Part shown: piece by piece, positions 25,261 through 36,988 of the stretch
Layout: each line of letters starts with the position of its first letter
Position numbering within the stretch: the stretch's first letter is position 1
Origin: Solea solea
Taxonomy: Eukaryota; Chordata; Actinopteri; Pleuronectiformes; Soleidae
Direction: 5' to 3'
DNA: 64,000 nucleotides
Assembly: GCF_958295425.1 (NCBI RefSeq)
Contig: NC_081135.1
Location: 22,080,180-22,144,179 of the forward strand
The notes under the pieces: model-generated
Database searches by the model: none
The model's input: the letters and a program-made list of their open reading frames with translations, nothing else
Told to the model about the DNA's origin: nothing
Position numbers and translations under genes: made by a program

Positions 25261-25330
25261 CAGCGATTAAATATTAAAACTGCTTGCCAAGCGTCTTTGT
25301 TTTGTCTGTTTTTGTTTCTGTTATTATAAT

Positions 25331-25380
25331 GGCTATGGAAGACATTATGATATTATAATATCATAATGCCTTCCATAGCC
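25331..25380. repeat. 50-bp near-perfect palindrome
   Basis: Two 25-bp arms meet with no spacer: GGCTATGGAAGACATTATGA continuing TATTA, then its inverse with a single mismatch (A at 25342 against C at 25369). It could extrude as a cruciform. It is followed by 100 bp of AT-rich TATATT sequence. Described under findings. Confidence 0.9.
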
Positions 25381-25496
25381 TCTTACCGTAAACCTCAACC
25401 ATATCAAATTAATATTTAAACCCAAATGTTACAGCTTATATATTATATATACTTATAATATAATATATACTTATATTATATATCTGATATAGTGCG

Positions 25497-25599
25497 ACAG
25501 TCCATCACAGGGACACATATAGACACACAACCATTCACTCTCACATTCACACCTATACGGTCAATTTAGAGTGGCCAATTTACCTAATCCCATGTGTAT

Positions 25600-25600
<1 letters not shown>
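25497..25600 (-). mobile_element. SINE-like family copy (partial)
   Basis: GTCCATCACAGGGACACATA, then CACTCTCACATTCACACC and GGTCAATTTAGAGTGGCCA match the body of the copies at 47404-47650 and 47979-48275. Only the middle section is present, ending in a CA/TA microsatellite. Confidence 0.6.

Positions 25601-25609
<9 letters not shown>

Positions 25610-25652
<43 letters not shown>
25610..25652. repeat. (TA)n microsatellite
   Basis: Perfect TA run of about 43 bp following a short CA run. Confidence 0.97.
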
Positions 25653-25655
<3 letters not shown>

Positions 25656-26683
25656 TATGTGTAAATACACCACCAGAATTGAGTGTAAGAGGGTTGGCAG
25701 AGCTCAATTTGAACTAAACTCAGTATAGAGGTGGAAAATACAGAGTGAAAGGTAGAGAGAAAAGGAGGTGGGGGTTCAGGGACGAGTGCTTATTAAAGCT
25801 CCGAAGTGAGCTCCATCAGGGGCATGACATTACCAGAAGATTCACTAAGACGCACATATGCACAGAATACACAGATTGAACCTGTGATCCAAAGCCAAAG
25901 CACAGTATGATCTGAGATGTCACTTTAACCAGACATTATCTCTCACTTCAGGACTCCTGTCAGAGAAATGAACAGACACTAAGACAAGTCCTTTATTGCT
26001 CCTTTCTCCATTGTGTCTGACATTCCCATTCACCTTGAATCATCTCTCTTTCCCTTCACTATACATGTGTTGCACCGGCATCAAGTCATCCACGCAGTGT
26101 GTCAGCTTTAGCCTCACACACGCTGCTTGTTGCCTCTGACAGGGATTCACAGAAAACGATACATGGTGGTAAAGTGGGAGCATACGTATCATAGCACTGT
26201 CAGAGTGGGGGCATCATGCCTCATTAAACACTGATCTAATATGTCCTAAAAAATCCAAAACCTGTGTCCTAATGTTGCAAAACCAATCATTTTTGAGGAA
26301 GTTTAGGAAAGAGAAGGGAGCACTAAGCTCCGCTCAGCAAGCAGAAAAAACTGTTCGACAACAGAAGAAGTAGTCGCCATACAATAGTCACTGAGGCGGT
26401 GGCCATTGATAGCTCTGGAAGCAAAAACAAAGTCTGCAAGGCCGCCAGTCACATGCCATTGGCAGCAAGCCTGCATTAGTATGAGGAAGTCTTCTATAGA
26501 AAGATCATGTGGGGGTACAGCGTCTTGCTCCTATGACAAAGCATATCATAAAGCACTTGGTCAACCTTTGTATGCACCTGTCTACGACTGAATCCACGCA
26601 GGCTGCTCTGCTTTCATGGTATATTGGTTTGGATTTAATCTTAGCCTGCTGGAAGGCTTCCACTCCTGAATAGCATGATGTTG

Positions 26684-26686
<3 letters not shown>

Positions 26687-26713
<27 letters not shown>
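26687..26713. repeat. (CTG)9 trinucleotide repeat
   Basis: Nine perfect CTG units. They read as poly-Ala on the minus strand in an ORF with no other protein-like character. Confidence 0.95.
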
Positions 26714-26717
<4 letters not shown>

Positions 26718-29697
26718 CAATGTCTCCCACCACCTGTTATCGGCCTTAGCTGCTGTTTGACTTCACCAACTGTCCCGTCTCCCGAGAATCAATGAAAAGA
26801 CCAGTATGGGATTACATCCTCATCCCATGATCATTCTTCAATTTATGCTGACACCTGGGATACTCTGTAGGAACAAGGGAAATCCAAGTCCTATAATTAA
26901 ATTTTACACATTTTATTTCGTGTAATTTGAGTCTGTCCTAATAAGCTCGTACTTCCAGCCATGAAAGATTGTAGAAGATGAGAAGATAAGATTTAAACAA
27001 ATTACCCCAAGACAAATGAGCTGTTATTGTTATTCAATAATATTGATTTTTGTCTCTTTAAAGGTTTCGGGGGGCGTAATACAACTTGAACAAGGTTGTA
27101 AGAAGCCTTTTGTTTACCCTAACCCTAAACCAGACAACCATATATTTCTCAAGGGATGACAGAGGAGTCAGAAGTGGTTAAGTCTGAAGATAAATCTGGA
27201 TGTGTGGCATCACCAGACCTCAGTAATCCTCTCCGCATGATGCCAACAATATGAATCTTTATTTGCAGTCACTAGCGCAGCAAATCAAAGACCACACTTT
27301 TGGAGGTTGGGTTGTAATTTGAGTGGAGTTAGTACTATATTGTATGACACAAAAGCAGAATAGATTGAAATAAAAGTATTGGTATAGGTTATGTTAATAT
27401 AGAAATAACCCTTTGGAAATGACCATCAGTAAAGTAAGTTACGATACACCTAAAAACACAATGCCATTGGTCTCTGTTTAACTATATTTACTCCTGCACA
27501 TATTCAATCAAAAGTGACCAATATCTGTTTTAAGTCGACATGTACCACAAATCCGTGGTTATAAATAACATACATTGGAGTGGATTACAATTTGCCCTAA
27601 TCAGATTTAAAAGTGAGACAAATCTACAACCCCCCCACTAAAGTCTGCCCAGTCAGCTGTCTGACACAGGCTCATGAAATGCATCCATCTATGTGTATAT
27701 GGTGCTGGGGTGTCACAGGAGCTGGAAAGGAAATCCTGTAAATATTCCGACCGGACGGTTCCATCTAAGAGCATGTTTGTGAATAATAGGCGGCCATGAC
27801 TTTCACAACCACAGGTCGCGTCCTCACACACCGCTGAGTATTACCCTCTTTAATCATTCATAAAAGGTTTCATTTAAATATTGTGAACGCTTCATGGCTT
27901 CAGCATCATAAACACAGCCAGTGGTCTGCATTACATGAGTAAAAGAGTAGGAGGGGGGGGGGGGGGTTTAATCCTTGCACACCTCTGGAGTCCTGACAGT
28001 CGCAAATCCATCACAAACCTTTCTTGCAGGAAGAGTCCTGCCCCCCTCCCCATGCTCCCTTTCGTCATCCTCCTTTCTTGCTCATAAATCAACCCATAAT
28101 TATAAGGGAGGACGGTGACTAAGTCTCGGGACCATGTGGCTCGACAACTGCTGACCACAGAACAGGAGACTGGGTGCGTCTTGACACAGGCTGACGGACT
28201 CGTTTCTTGCCAGCGCAGTGGGCACAGTCATACGAAGCCATAAAAAGAAAAGCACAGCAGAAGAAACAAAAGAGACAGGAACGCATCTGCCGGAAAATGG
28301 CATTGTGGTGGAGATAATTGAGAGAGATCTTTGAAGAGCGCGTGATACTTCCATACAACACTGCCAGACTCAGGCCCACAATCTGTCAGTGGACAGGAGG
28401 GTGTACACACACACACATATGCTCACTGGAGGCTTGCCCCATAAATGCTACTAAGCCTAATACTGAACCTAACTTTAACCTAAAGATCACCTGACTCTAA
28501 CCCTTAAAACATATCCTTACCTTACAATTGAATCATCTACGTTGCAGGAAGTTGCTTATTGCCTACATGAAGTGTCTGTGTAAACATGTTAAGCTCCCTA
28601 CAACAATCCCACATACACACAGAGTGGGGTGTGTGTGTGTACACACACTTGTGCCCATCTGAATGAGCCCATCTGTGAGCTCCTACGCAACAAAAGCAGA
28701 GTTTTGTGTGGTGACACTGCCAGAGATACATGGCCCTGTGTGTTACCCGGCTACATTCTGTCACATCAGGTTCAGATAGTAAAAGCTGTTCTTCTTCTCC
28801 TCCTATGTATTTGAAACTCCTCTGTCTATAATGCACATCACAAAAACACCGCAGCATTTGGATGGAAGCTGCCCAAGGTTTTCCTGAGAATGGTACCGAT
28901 TCCCAACTGACACAGTGCCCCAAAGGCTTTTTTGGAGGGCTGCATGTTTGCATGTGCGGCGAACGAGCCAACAAACCTGGTTCCCTGTTTTTCCACACTG
29001 CCAGCCAGCACACATGCAACATCTCAGGGCAAACAGCATGCAAGAAGGAAACAAGGGAAAGAGACAAAAGGCAGCCCACAGACAACAAACAAAGATGATA
29101 CCATGGAAAAAATAAATAAAGGGACAAGGACACAAATTCATGAAAAGGATGAGGATTTCAGAATTGAAGAGGGAATAAATTGCTAGTTATGGGCTGTCAT
29201 GTCTTCAGTGATTGGGACTCAGAGAAACTACAGAGAAAACTCAGACAAACACCTCACCTCACGGCAACATTCCCCCGTTGTTCTTGTCGCTTTCTTTATC
29301 TTTGTGGTTTAAGAAATAAAATCCAGAGATGATCTGGTCTCAGCTGCAGAGATGTGAAAAGACTTCCAGAAAACATGAGGGAGGAAATCAACTCCCAGCT
29401 CCCACTACATCTACACCCATAGGCTAAAATCCACCACTGACATCCCATCAGAGAGGGAGAGACGGGGTGGTGGTGGGGCGGGGGGGGGGAGTGTGCCAAT
29501 TTGGCTGAATAAAGGGGTAGTTGAAAGGGAGAGAGAGCAAGAGTCAGCGAGAGAGAAAGGAGAAGGTTGAGATTTAAGAGTTTGTCAGTGAGTGTGTGAA
29601 GAAATGGAAAGAGGGTGAGACTGGGAGTTTAAATCTTTAATTACAACTGCTTATCACTGGCCCTTAGGCAGCTGGTTGGAGTGAGTGACACAGGACT

Positions 29698-29700
<3 letters not shown>

Positions 29701-29742
<42 letters not shown>
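29701..29742. repeat. (CA)n microsatellite
   Basis: Perfect CA run of 42 bp. Confidence 0.97.
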
Positions 29743-29745
<3 letters not shown>

Positions 29746-32700
29746 CCTCTCTCTCTGTTGTGCTTGTTTGGTGTGTGTGCCCGCTGTATTAGGGGGAGGA
29801 GAATGAAGCCAATCAGACAATGGACAAAAAAGTGAAACCCGACAGTGAAAACAGGAGGACAAACAAAGCAGCTTGCAGCAGATGTGCTGAGCATGAGGAT
29901 AACTCCTCCCTACGACACTCCGTCTCTCTCTCTCTCTCTCTCTCTCTTCCTCTTGTCTCGTTAACTTCTTCCTTCACTTCATCTCTGTCTGGGATCTTTT
30001 CCTCGATTCCTCATCGACACGACAGAGTCGTAGTTGATTTATGAACACATATGTACAAGCGCGTGGTGGGGGACGGCTGATGATATAGTTATATACGTTC
30101 ATACAGCATAATTGCTCATATCTGTCTTGTGCCAACATGTGGGTGACAGCCTTAGTCATCATGTTTTTATGTTGTCTGTTCATTTCAATTTTGTGACTAT
30201 AATATCTCAGGAATATCATGGTTATTTTCAGAGTTGTTATAAAGGTCGTCTTGGACTTGGGGATCAATAGATTCCACTTTGTTTGTCAAAGTTTAAAGAT
30301 CAAGGTCACTGATTCACAAAACCTTTTTTTTTGTGCGTATCTGACTTTATATTCTCTTGGACTCGTAGATCAATTGACTTGATGTTGGAAGTCAAATACC
30401 AGTACCAGGAACATTGGCAGGCATGCAGATGGACTTTAAGGATGTCAACGTGACCTTGACCTAATGAGTGTGAACAAGTCTTTGAAATGCCGCCAAACGT
30501 TAATTTGGACTCGAGGATTACAAGTGATGATATATCCAAAGGTCAGCTTCACTGCACTTTTATGAAGTTCTGAAAAGTGGACCATCATTCATCACAATTA
30601 AACTCTGGAATAGAAGGGATCATTGTGGGCATGGCTCTCAATTTGTAACTTGTGGCGCACAAACATTTACTCTAGTTAGTGTATAAAGGTCAAGGTCACT
30701 GCACTTGTGACACATTTCAATCTCGCCTTGATTGCAGACAGAGGCAGAGCCGTGTGAATTATAGATATCTTGTGTTCCAACACATCCTATGCAGTCAGAG
30801 AAGAAAGACTAAACCCGTGCAGGCCAGTCACGTTTTTGAGATCAAAACCCATTTGTGTCTCCTCAGTCTGAATTGATTAAAAATCTAAAAAAAACACGGT
30901 GTTTAGAGTTTAGAGCGATGGACGGCACGAGTCAGGTTGTTGATAAACCAAATCCTCACTTAAAAGAGAAATCCGTGCAGTGCTGCTGCCAGGACAGTTG
31001 GACGCCTCTGGATCAGCCTGATTACTTTGGGCTGACTGCAGCAGATCAAAGTAATCCCTAAATTCCTGTATGTACATGTACACAACTTTGTAGCTCAGTG
31101 GGACACTTTGTTTGTATTTAGTGTATACTGTACGTCGGTGCATGCATGTGTATATGAAGGCGTGTGCATGGGCAAGTGTATATATGCCTGTCTAGGCGGC
31201 TAGATGCAGAAACTGAGCATGCTGGATTTTACAATCAGAATTCAGGGTTCACCTTTAGTCCCCGTCGTCAGTCAGACCTGTCCCAGAGCTCACAGAAAGG
31301 GAAACAGATAAGAGGGAGGAAAAGTCATGCATGAATGGAGGAAACAGGCTCCCAACCATGCAGGAGTACTTGTATGTACATCAAATGGGACTCAAGCAGT
31401 AGCTATGGGTGTGTGGAAAATGTGTAGTAGCTCAAGTATTTTGAAATTATAGTTCAAATACAAATATAAGTTGACATATTAAGGCGGCTGTAACTATTAA
31501 AGGCAGCTCAAGGTTGCAGATAAATGGTTAATACATCCAGCAAGATTTAAATGGAACGCTGTGTTACAGCTCCAAACAATGACAATGATAAATACTGGCC
31601 ATTCAGGACAACATTACAACAATAGTATATTTTGATACTATGAAACTGTGTATTGTCCATTTTTTTTAATGATTAAAATGATTCTCAAAATGCAAAAAGC
31701 CGTTACATATAAAGGTTTGTGAGATAAACATGGCGATGCATAATGTGTCTGGGCCTTTAATAATGTGGCACTGTTTACTGGCAACATGTGTGAGTGTGTG
31801 AACTATAAACAGTGTCACTATGTATACGCAGCAGGTCTCATTTCCCAATTCTCCGGTCAGAAGCTGGGTTCTCTTTTGAGAGCGGAGCCCATAATGACAT
31901 CAGCTTCCGCCAACACACCAGCCATCACTATGGCACCACACAAAGACATTTCTGACCCAGAGAGTGAGAGAGAGAGAGAGAGAGAGAGGGGGAGCATCAT
32001 GCTTCACATTTATAGGAGAGGTCTTTGCTCTGCTCTCCTCTTCTCATATGCCCGCCGCCTCCTCCTCCTCCTCTGCTCTTGATTTGTGTTTGTACAGCCG
32101 CCCGCTCTGTTTACCACATCATCAAACGGCTTCTCTCACTTCCATGGCTCTAGCACCCAGGTCCTGGCCTACTCCTCTTATGTCTTTTAGCCTCACTCTT
32201 CTCTTCCGCTCACTCTCCCACTAATAGCCACTACTATCCATTAAGTCCATTTGAAATCTTTCTTTCCCAGAATTCTATTTCTGACTTTATTCCTCCCTCC
32301 CCCTCTTTTGGTCAAATGGAACCATGAGTCCAAAGGCAAAATGCCTCGTGGAGTGACCACCCACTGGGCTTTGTCTAACTCCTTGCCCTTACAGACAGAA
32401 GGTCTGTGTGTGTGGAGTGACACAGACAGGACAGGGCATGACAGGTGGTGGGAAATCCCAGTGCAAATGGATTTAAAGAAGTTGTTAAAATCAAACTAAA
32501 AACTTTTTTGGAAAGTCCAATTCACCTTAGACGGACACGTGACTATAACAACATTCCAATTGTATATTCTATGTATATTAATGACTCACTTCACCGGGGA
32601 AGGATTTTCCTGGAGAATTTTGCCTGGATTTTGTCTGGTGTCTTTGAACACTTTCTTTTTTTTTTTTTTTTTTTTTTGTTACCAGTTTTAATTTTCAGTC

Positions 32701-33463
32701 TCCAATTCATCACCTCTTAGTTTTCCCTGTGTCTGCTTATGTCAAAAACATTCAGTCCCTTAAAAACCTTAAGGAAAAGGGCCCAAATTTTTAAATTAGA
32801 ACATTTCAAAAGAGGAGTGACATCAAACAAAACATCTGTGGCCAGAAATTAAGCACACCATTTCCCCAACAGCATATTAACTGATTTATGTGTTCCCATA
32901 TAGGATTTACTTGTGTCATTAAAATGATATACATTATTTATGTAAAGCATATTAGGAAAATGAAACCTCAATACTACACTAATTACAGTGTTTAATTTTT
33001 GTGATGACAAATTGATTCCTATTTGGTTTTCCTGTTCAGGTACATGGATGGATGGATGGATTTGTTTTTAAATTGTATTTATTTTGAACTCATTAACTGC
33101 TTATGTAGCAGGCATTTATGAAATATCAGTTCACATGATGTAATATCATCATTATCATTTGATTCCATCAACATAAAAGATCAATAACAGATGAGTCGGC
33201 TATATCATATGCAAACATGTCATCAGTATACTATTAGCTCTACCTGCTCAGTCTTTACTGGACGTGTCTCTTTGCTGCTTTTTGTCCTCTAGTGGTCATT
33301 ACGGGAACAGCAACCCTCACCCACACTCCAGATGATGTCATCGCTTGAGCAAGACTGTCACTTTGAAGAATATGAACATTTTAAGCATACATAAAAGTAA
33401 AATTAAACTCTAGCAAGAGACATTCAGATTGTAACCAGAATTTACATGCATGGAACAATTAGA

Positions 33464-33465
<2 letters not shown>

Positions 33466-33508
<43 letters not shown>

Positions 33509-33511
33509 AAA
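33466..33511. repeat. (GAAA)n microsatellite downstream of tnfsf13b
   Basis: GAAA tetranucleotide run of about 46 bp, just past the predicted tnfsf13b polyadenylation signal. Confidence 0.95.
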
Positions 33512-33577
33512 ACTATTTCCAGGGGTGTGGTTATGTGGCTGCTATTAAAAGACAATTGATTAGTGCATAAAGGGTAC

Positions 33578-33583
33578 TTTATT
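33578..33583 (-). promoter_or_regulatory. tnfsf13b: Candidate poly(A) signal of tnfsf13b
   Basis: AATAAA on the minus strand about 270 nt after the tnfsf13b stop codon, the first perfect hexamer I found downstream of that stop. Confidence 0.5.
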
Positions 33584-33853
33584 ATGGCATAACTTTTCAA
33601 TAGTTTGTCTTGCTGAGTGTTAAAAACAGAGCTATAAGGTGCATCTTAAGTATATGTATGCAAAGACTATGCTGTCAACTCCTTGTCCCAAAGCAAGGAG
33701 TCACACAAGGAGTAGAGAAAACTCTACTTTCTGTATCTGTCCGTCCAACATCCTGACACAGAACTGTTCCTTGTTGCCCACTCTCCTCCCCATTTGGCAC
33801 CTGTTCTCCAAGACAACAGCGTCCCATGCGTTCAAAGGGAGGCGACACACATT

Positions 33854-33966
33854 TTAAGCCAATTTGACGGCACCCAGAAAGGTGGCTTCTCCATCCAGGG
33901 ACACATTGGCTGTGGGACGGGGGATCAGGATCTCCAAGTGGTCACCAACCTCCAGTTTCACAATAC
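33854..33966 (-). CDS. tnfsf13b: tnfsf13b exon 6 (C-terminus and stop)
   Basis: Acceptor tgtgcctcag; encodes IVKLEVGDHLEILIPRPTAN and VSLDGEATFLGAVKLA followed by TAA at 33856-33854. It matches the last two beta strands of BAFF. Confidence 0.95.
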
Positions 33967-35570
33967 CTGAGGCACATGCAAGCATCAGAACTCAAACTGA
34001 CACACACACACACAGACACACACACACACAGACACATGGCTTGAGAAAAAAAAAAAGGTGACTATGAGCTCACCTCCTGTGTAGCAGGTGTTGAAAGGGT
34101 AGTCAGGATTCATGTTCTGGACGCAGCGGAACAGGATCACATACTGAGGCTCGTCTCCCACCACATTCCTCTTCCTCCGGATCACCACGTGTCCCATTGC
34201 AAAAATTGTGTCCATGTAATAGACCTGTGCAAACCAGACATGGTGAGTTGATTCTATGAGTTTTGTCATATGCATAAACTGTCAGGGAGTGGTACATCAT
34301 TTATTATGCATGCATCATTTGCATTTACTATTCAAGGGCCGATAACAAATTCATGCTTAGCCGGAGTACACACTTTCTTGCACAAAATGGAAACTTACCC
34401 CTCCTATGTGAACTCTGGTGATTGGCAGACAGAGCAGCAGCACCACCCTGTGGTACAATGACACAATGGCAACAAACAGCCCTTACCTGACTGTACACAA
34501 AGAAGAAGCCCTCCTCTTTAACCAGGATGCTGTCGCCGTCTGCCTCCAAGGCAGAGCCCCTCCTCAGTCCAGTCTGCCACGGGATACCTGTGTGCGGCTC
34601 CAAGTCAAATTCTGATCAGAAATAATAATGATAATAATAATATAAAAAGAATATAAGGATACTGAAGAAGAAAAAAAAAAAAAAACTGTCAAAGCACCAG
34701 AAGCTACACATCGTACATGGCTGCCATGATTTAGTTGATGCACATTACTTTGTGAAATGTGTTTTGAGTATATAATGTATACTGTACCTTTTGTGAAGGT
34801 TGTCCTTTCATCGTCCGCCAACAGCTGTAGACAAGGCTGTAAAACTGACGAGGCATAAGATCAATTTAGACGATCAGTTTAGGGTTTTGACATTTACACG
34901 ATCAGTCCGTCTAAAACAAATGATGGATTTAGAGGCGTACAAATAAACATGGCACTGGAACAGGAAATGTGCAATGACTGCATGCACCGAAGACCTACAG
35001 TATCTTAAATATTTAAAATGAAACTGGACACATGCTTGATATTTTTCTCTTTGTGCAGGTGAACCAAAAATATTACCATCATTATTTGTGACCAATACAA
35101 ACTTTGTCTTACCTCGTGTCTCTGTTGCAGCCACCATTCTCTTCCTTCTCATGTGGGAGGAACCATACTCAGCCTCACGTTGATGTAGGACTTCTTGGCT
35201 GCTACTCCTTATATTCTCAGGCTTGTATGAACACAAACAGAAATTAGAAGCACAAGTCAAACATAGTTTCTTGCGTGTCTTCACAACTGTGTGGAGTTTG
35301 TGCGTTGCTATGTCCCCGAGGACAATTGCCTCCCACCTGCGCTCCGTGCTTGACCTCTTGACCCTCTTGTCTCTTACGAAGGACCTCTGATTTGAGTTCC
35401 TCTACCTCAGCTCTGAGAGCCATCAGCTGGTACAGGGACAAGGCTGAAAGAGAGGACGATGTGACGGCAGCTAGCATCAGGAGGGAAACGGGCCATGACA
35501 GACTCCCTTTACGCGTCCTCTGTCCAGCCACGGACTTCACACCTGCCAAAACTGCCATCGAAAGGATCAT
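33854..35570 (-). CDS. tnfsf13b: tnfsf13b, B-cell activating factor (BAFF/BLyS), complete coding region
   Basis: Six coding exons on the minus strand: 35337-35558, 35113-35221, 34788-34844, 34487-34611, 34074-34224 and 33854-33966. They splice with matching phases into 258 residues, slightly shorter than human BAFF (285). It is a type II membrane cytokine of the TNF superfamily that, once shed, supports B-cell survival through BAFF-R, TACI and BCMA. Visible features: a short cytoplasmic N-terminus, a membrane anchor at about 22-47, a charged stalk, the furin site RRKR (99-102), and a TNF-homology domain from about 112 to the end with RRGSALEADGDSILVKEEGFFFVYSQ, FAMGHVVIRRK, the Cys205-Cys218 pair expected to form the conserved disulfide, and C-terminal FLGAVKLA. 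The loop RNVVGDEPQYV is the same length as the human flap loop that drives 60-mer assembly. An in-frame ATG four codons upstream (35570) is an alternative start; neither has a strong Kozak context. Confidence 0.95.
34074..34224 (-). CDS. tnfsf13b: tnfsf13b exon 5 (TNF domain, flap loop)
   Basis: 151 nt between acceptor ttgcacag and donor GTGAGCTC. Encodes VYYMDTIFAMGHVVIRRKR, the flap-loop region NVVGDEPQYV, then ILFRCVQNMNPDYPFNTCYTG with the two cysteines. Confidence 0.95.
34487..34611 (-). CDS. tnfsf13b: tnfsf13b exon 4 (TNF domain)
   Basis: 125 nt between acceptor ttctgatcag and donor GTAAGGGCTG. Encodes FDLEPHTGIPWQTGLRRGSA and on to DSILVKEEGFFFVYSQ, strongly conserved with the human RGSALEEKENKILVKETGYFFIYGQ region. 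Confidence 0.95.
34788..34844 (-). CDS. tnfsf13b: tnfsf13b exon 3 (start of TNF domain)
   Basis: A 57-nt exon, LQPCLQLLADDERTTFTK, corresponding to the human DCLQLIADSETPTIQK segment. The acceptor gcctcgtcag was chosen over the nearby ttttacag because only it keeps the phase from exon 2. Donor GTACAGTATA is weak but is supported by the protein match. Confidence 0.85.
35113..35221 (-). CDS. tnfsf13b: tnfsf13b exon 2 (stalk with furin site)
   Basis: Acceptor ttcatacaag, donor GTAAGACAAAG; 36 codons plus one base. It contains SSHMRRKRMVAATETR, the processing site equivalent to RNKR in human BAFF. Cleavage would release the TNF domain. Confidence 0.9.
35337..35558 (-). CDS. tnfsf13b: tnfsf13b exon 1 (cytoplasmic tail, membrane anchor)
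   Basis: Encodes residues 1-74, MAVLAGVKSVAGQRTRKG, then the hydrophobic stretch SWPVSLLMLAAV...SLYQLMAL and the start of the stalk (RAEVEELKSEVLRKRQ, likely a short coiled coil). It ends ..KHGAQ at the donor GTGGGAGG. The start is placed at 35558; the ATG at 35570 adds MILS. Confidence 0.9.
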
Positions 35571-36108
35571 TTAGTCTCTCAACAGCTCACACTGGTCTCA
35601 GAGTTGAAATATGAGACTATTTCCTCTGACAAGACTTCTTGGTCAATGAATAATGGATCTCTGTCGGTTATCAAACTTTCTCTAGCTTTGCCTTAATTCC
35701 TTTCTAAAAGCTCCACTGACTCTTGCTTTAATCCTCCCGTTCCTGGTTCCACTTCAGTCTGAGTGACTACGCAGAACATACTGAGTGTATTTATAAAAAA
35801 AAAAAAAGCTTCCCCTCTAGTCTTCCGTTGGGCTAACCACACTTTTTGCTTCCTGTCTGACCAGTAACCTTCAAAATGATAAAACGTGTCCCAGCTTCTC
35901 CGCATTTTAGGTTAACTGCGATCAAGTGGACACAGGATGGTAATGGAGTGAAAACAAGTAACTAGAAGTTCCAACAAACAGTGAAAGAATTGAGGAAGTG
36001 CAAAAATGACTCAGTGGTGAACAAACATTTCTCAAGAAGTCAAACCTAAAACGTTACCATTTTTAATTTAAAAAAAAAAAGACAAGAAAAACACATTTAA
36101 TGTATCAA
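35571..36108. other. Upstream region of tnfsf13b
   Basis: About 0.5 kb that should contain the tnfsf13b 5' UTR and promoter. I could not place a TATA box or a clear NF-kB site. There is a poly-A tract at about 35795 and another near 36070. Confidence 0.4.
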
Positions 36109-36756
36109 TTTATTGCATGTTACAGTACAGAAAATAGAAAGTGAAAATGTGTGCATACAAAAGAAGTTGTCAACATTGTTCTTGAAATAGAAAAGGAAAG
36201 AAATGACTGAAAAATGGGAAATCACTCAAACTGACTGCTTCATACTAAAGATAAAGATGAGTCATTCAGATGCCTAAATCCTCAGGTATCCCATTCATGT
36301 TTCCTTTAGGTGAAATTACTGTAACTCATGGTAGATGTACACAAACACCATTCAGGTTCACTACAAACATTTGCCAAGACTCAAAATATTCACATTGCAG
36401 CTTGTAAATTTCCAATGATGCCAACAATTTCAAAAGCATTCACTCCACTCTATTCACAGTTGCGTGGACATGGAAATATGGTCGTTCCGTAGATTATTCC
36501 TGCAGCCACTGTCAGATTATTTTCTTTATTAACACAATGTAAAGACATTCAAATTTTGTCCATTTCTTTTCAACAACAGGACACTGAACCATACACTTGG
36601 TCAGTGTCGGAACTCTTAGGATTCTTTTATGACAGCCACCAAATAAGACAAAGAATTCTTTTTTTTTTTATGAATAAAGAAATGGCACTATTGAGTCAAG
36701 TGTGAAAAGCATGTGTAATTAAATGTGTATATTCACATGATTAAAAACAGACTGCC

Positions 36757-36988
36757 ACACAGTGGCGCACACGGGTAGCACTGTTGCCTCACAGCAAGAA
36801 GATTGTTGGTCACGTCCCTGCTTTCTGTGTGGAGTTTGCATGTTCTCCCAATGGTTGTTCCTGGCCCTGCGATGGACTGGCGACCTGTCCAGAATGAACC
36901 CCGCCTTCCGCCCCATGTCAGCTGGGATTGGCACCAGCAGCCCGACAGCCCTCATGTGGAGGATAAAGGAGTAGACAACGGATGGATG
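36757..36988 (+). mobile_element. tRNA-type SINE, internally deleted copy
   Basis: Head CACAGTGGCGCACACGGGTA followed by GCACTGTTGCCTCACAGCA, then GGAGTTTGCATGTTCTCCC. An internal deletion then joins directly to GCGATGGACTGGCGACCTG and the tail GTCAGCTGGGATTGGCACC, ending in GGATAAAG and GGATGGATG. Same family as the copies at 41787-41914, 47404-47650 and 47979-48275. Confidence 0.75.

Larger units (their letters stand above)
25653..33577. other. Spacer between myo16 region and tnfsf13b, no gene found
   Basis: About 7.9 kb of non-coding DNA containing (CTG)9, a (CA)n run at 29701-29742, (TC)n at 29923-29946, (GA)n at 31966-31988, poly-T near 32658-32677 and (GAAA)n at 33466-33511. The stretch around 30290-30720 repeats AAGGTCAAGGTCACT-like words (30298, 30541, 30687) and may be an old tandem-like repeat. 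The longer ORFs here (for example minus 28537-29133) show no domain, no splice-flanked exon pattern and no family I know. Confidence 0.6.

Noticed and set aside
25331..25380. microRNA hairpin
   Set aside because: The arms meet without a terminal loop and the stem is only 25 bp, too short for a pre-miRNA.
28537..29133. 198-codon minus-strand ORF
   Set aside because: No recognised domain, no splice or phase partners, and overlapped by equally long ORFs in other frames. Looks like chance.
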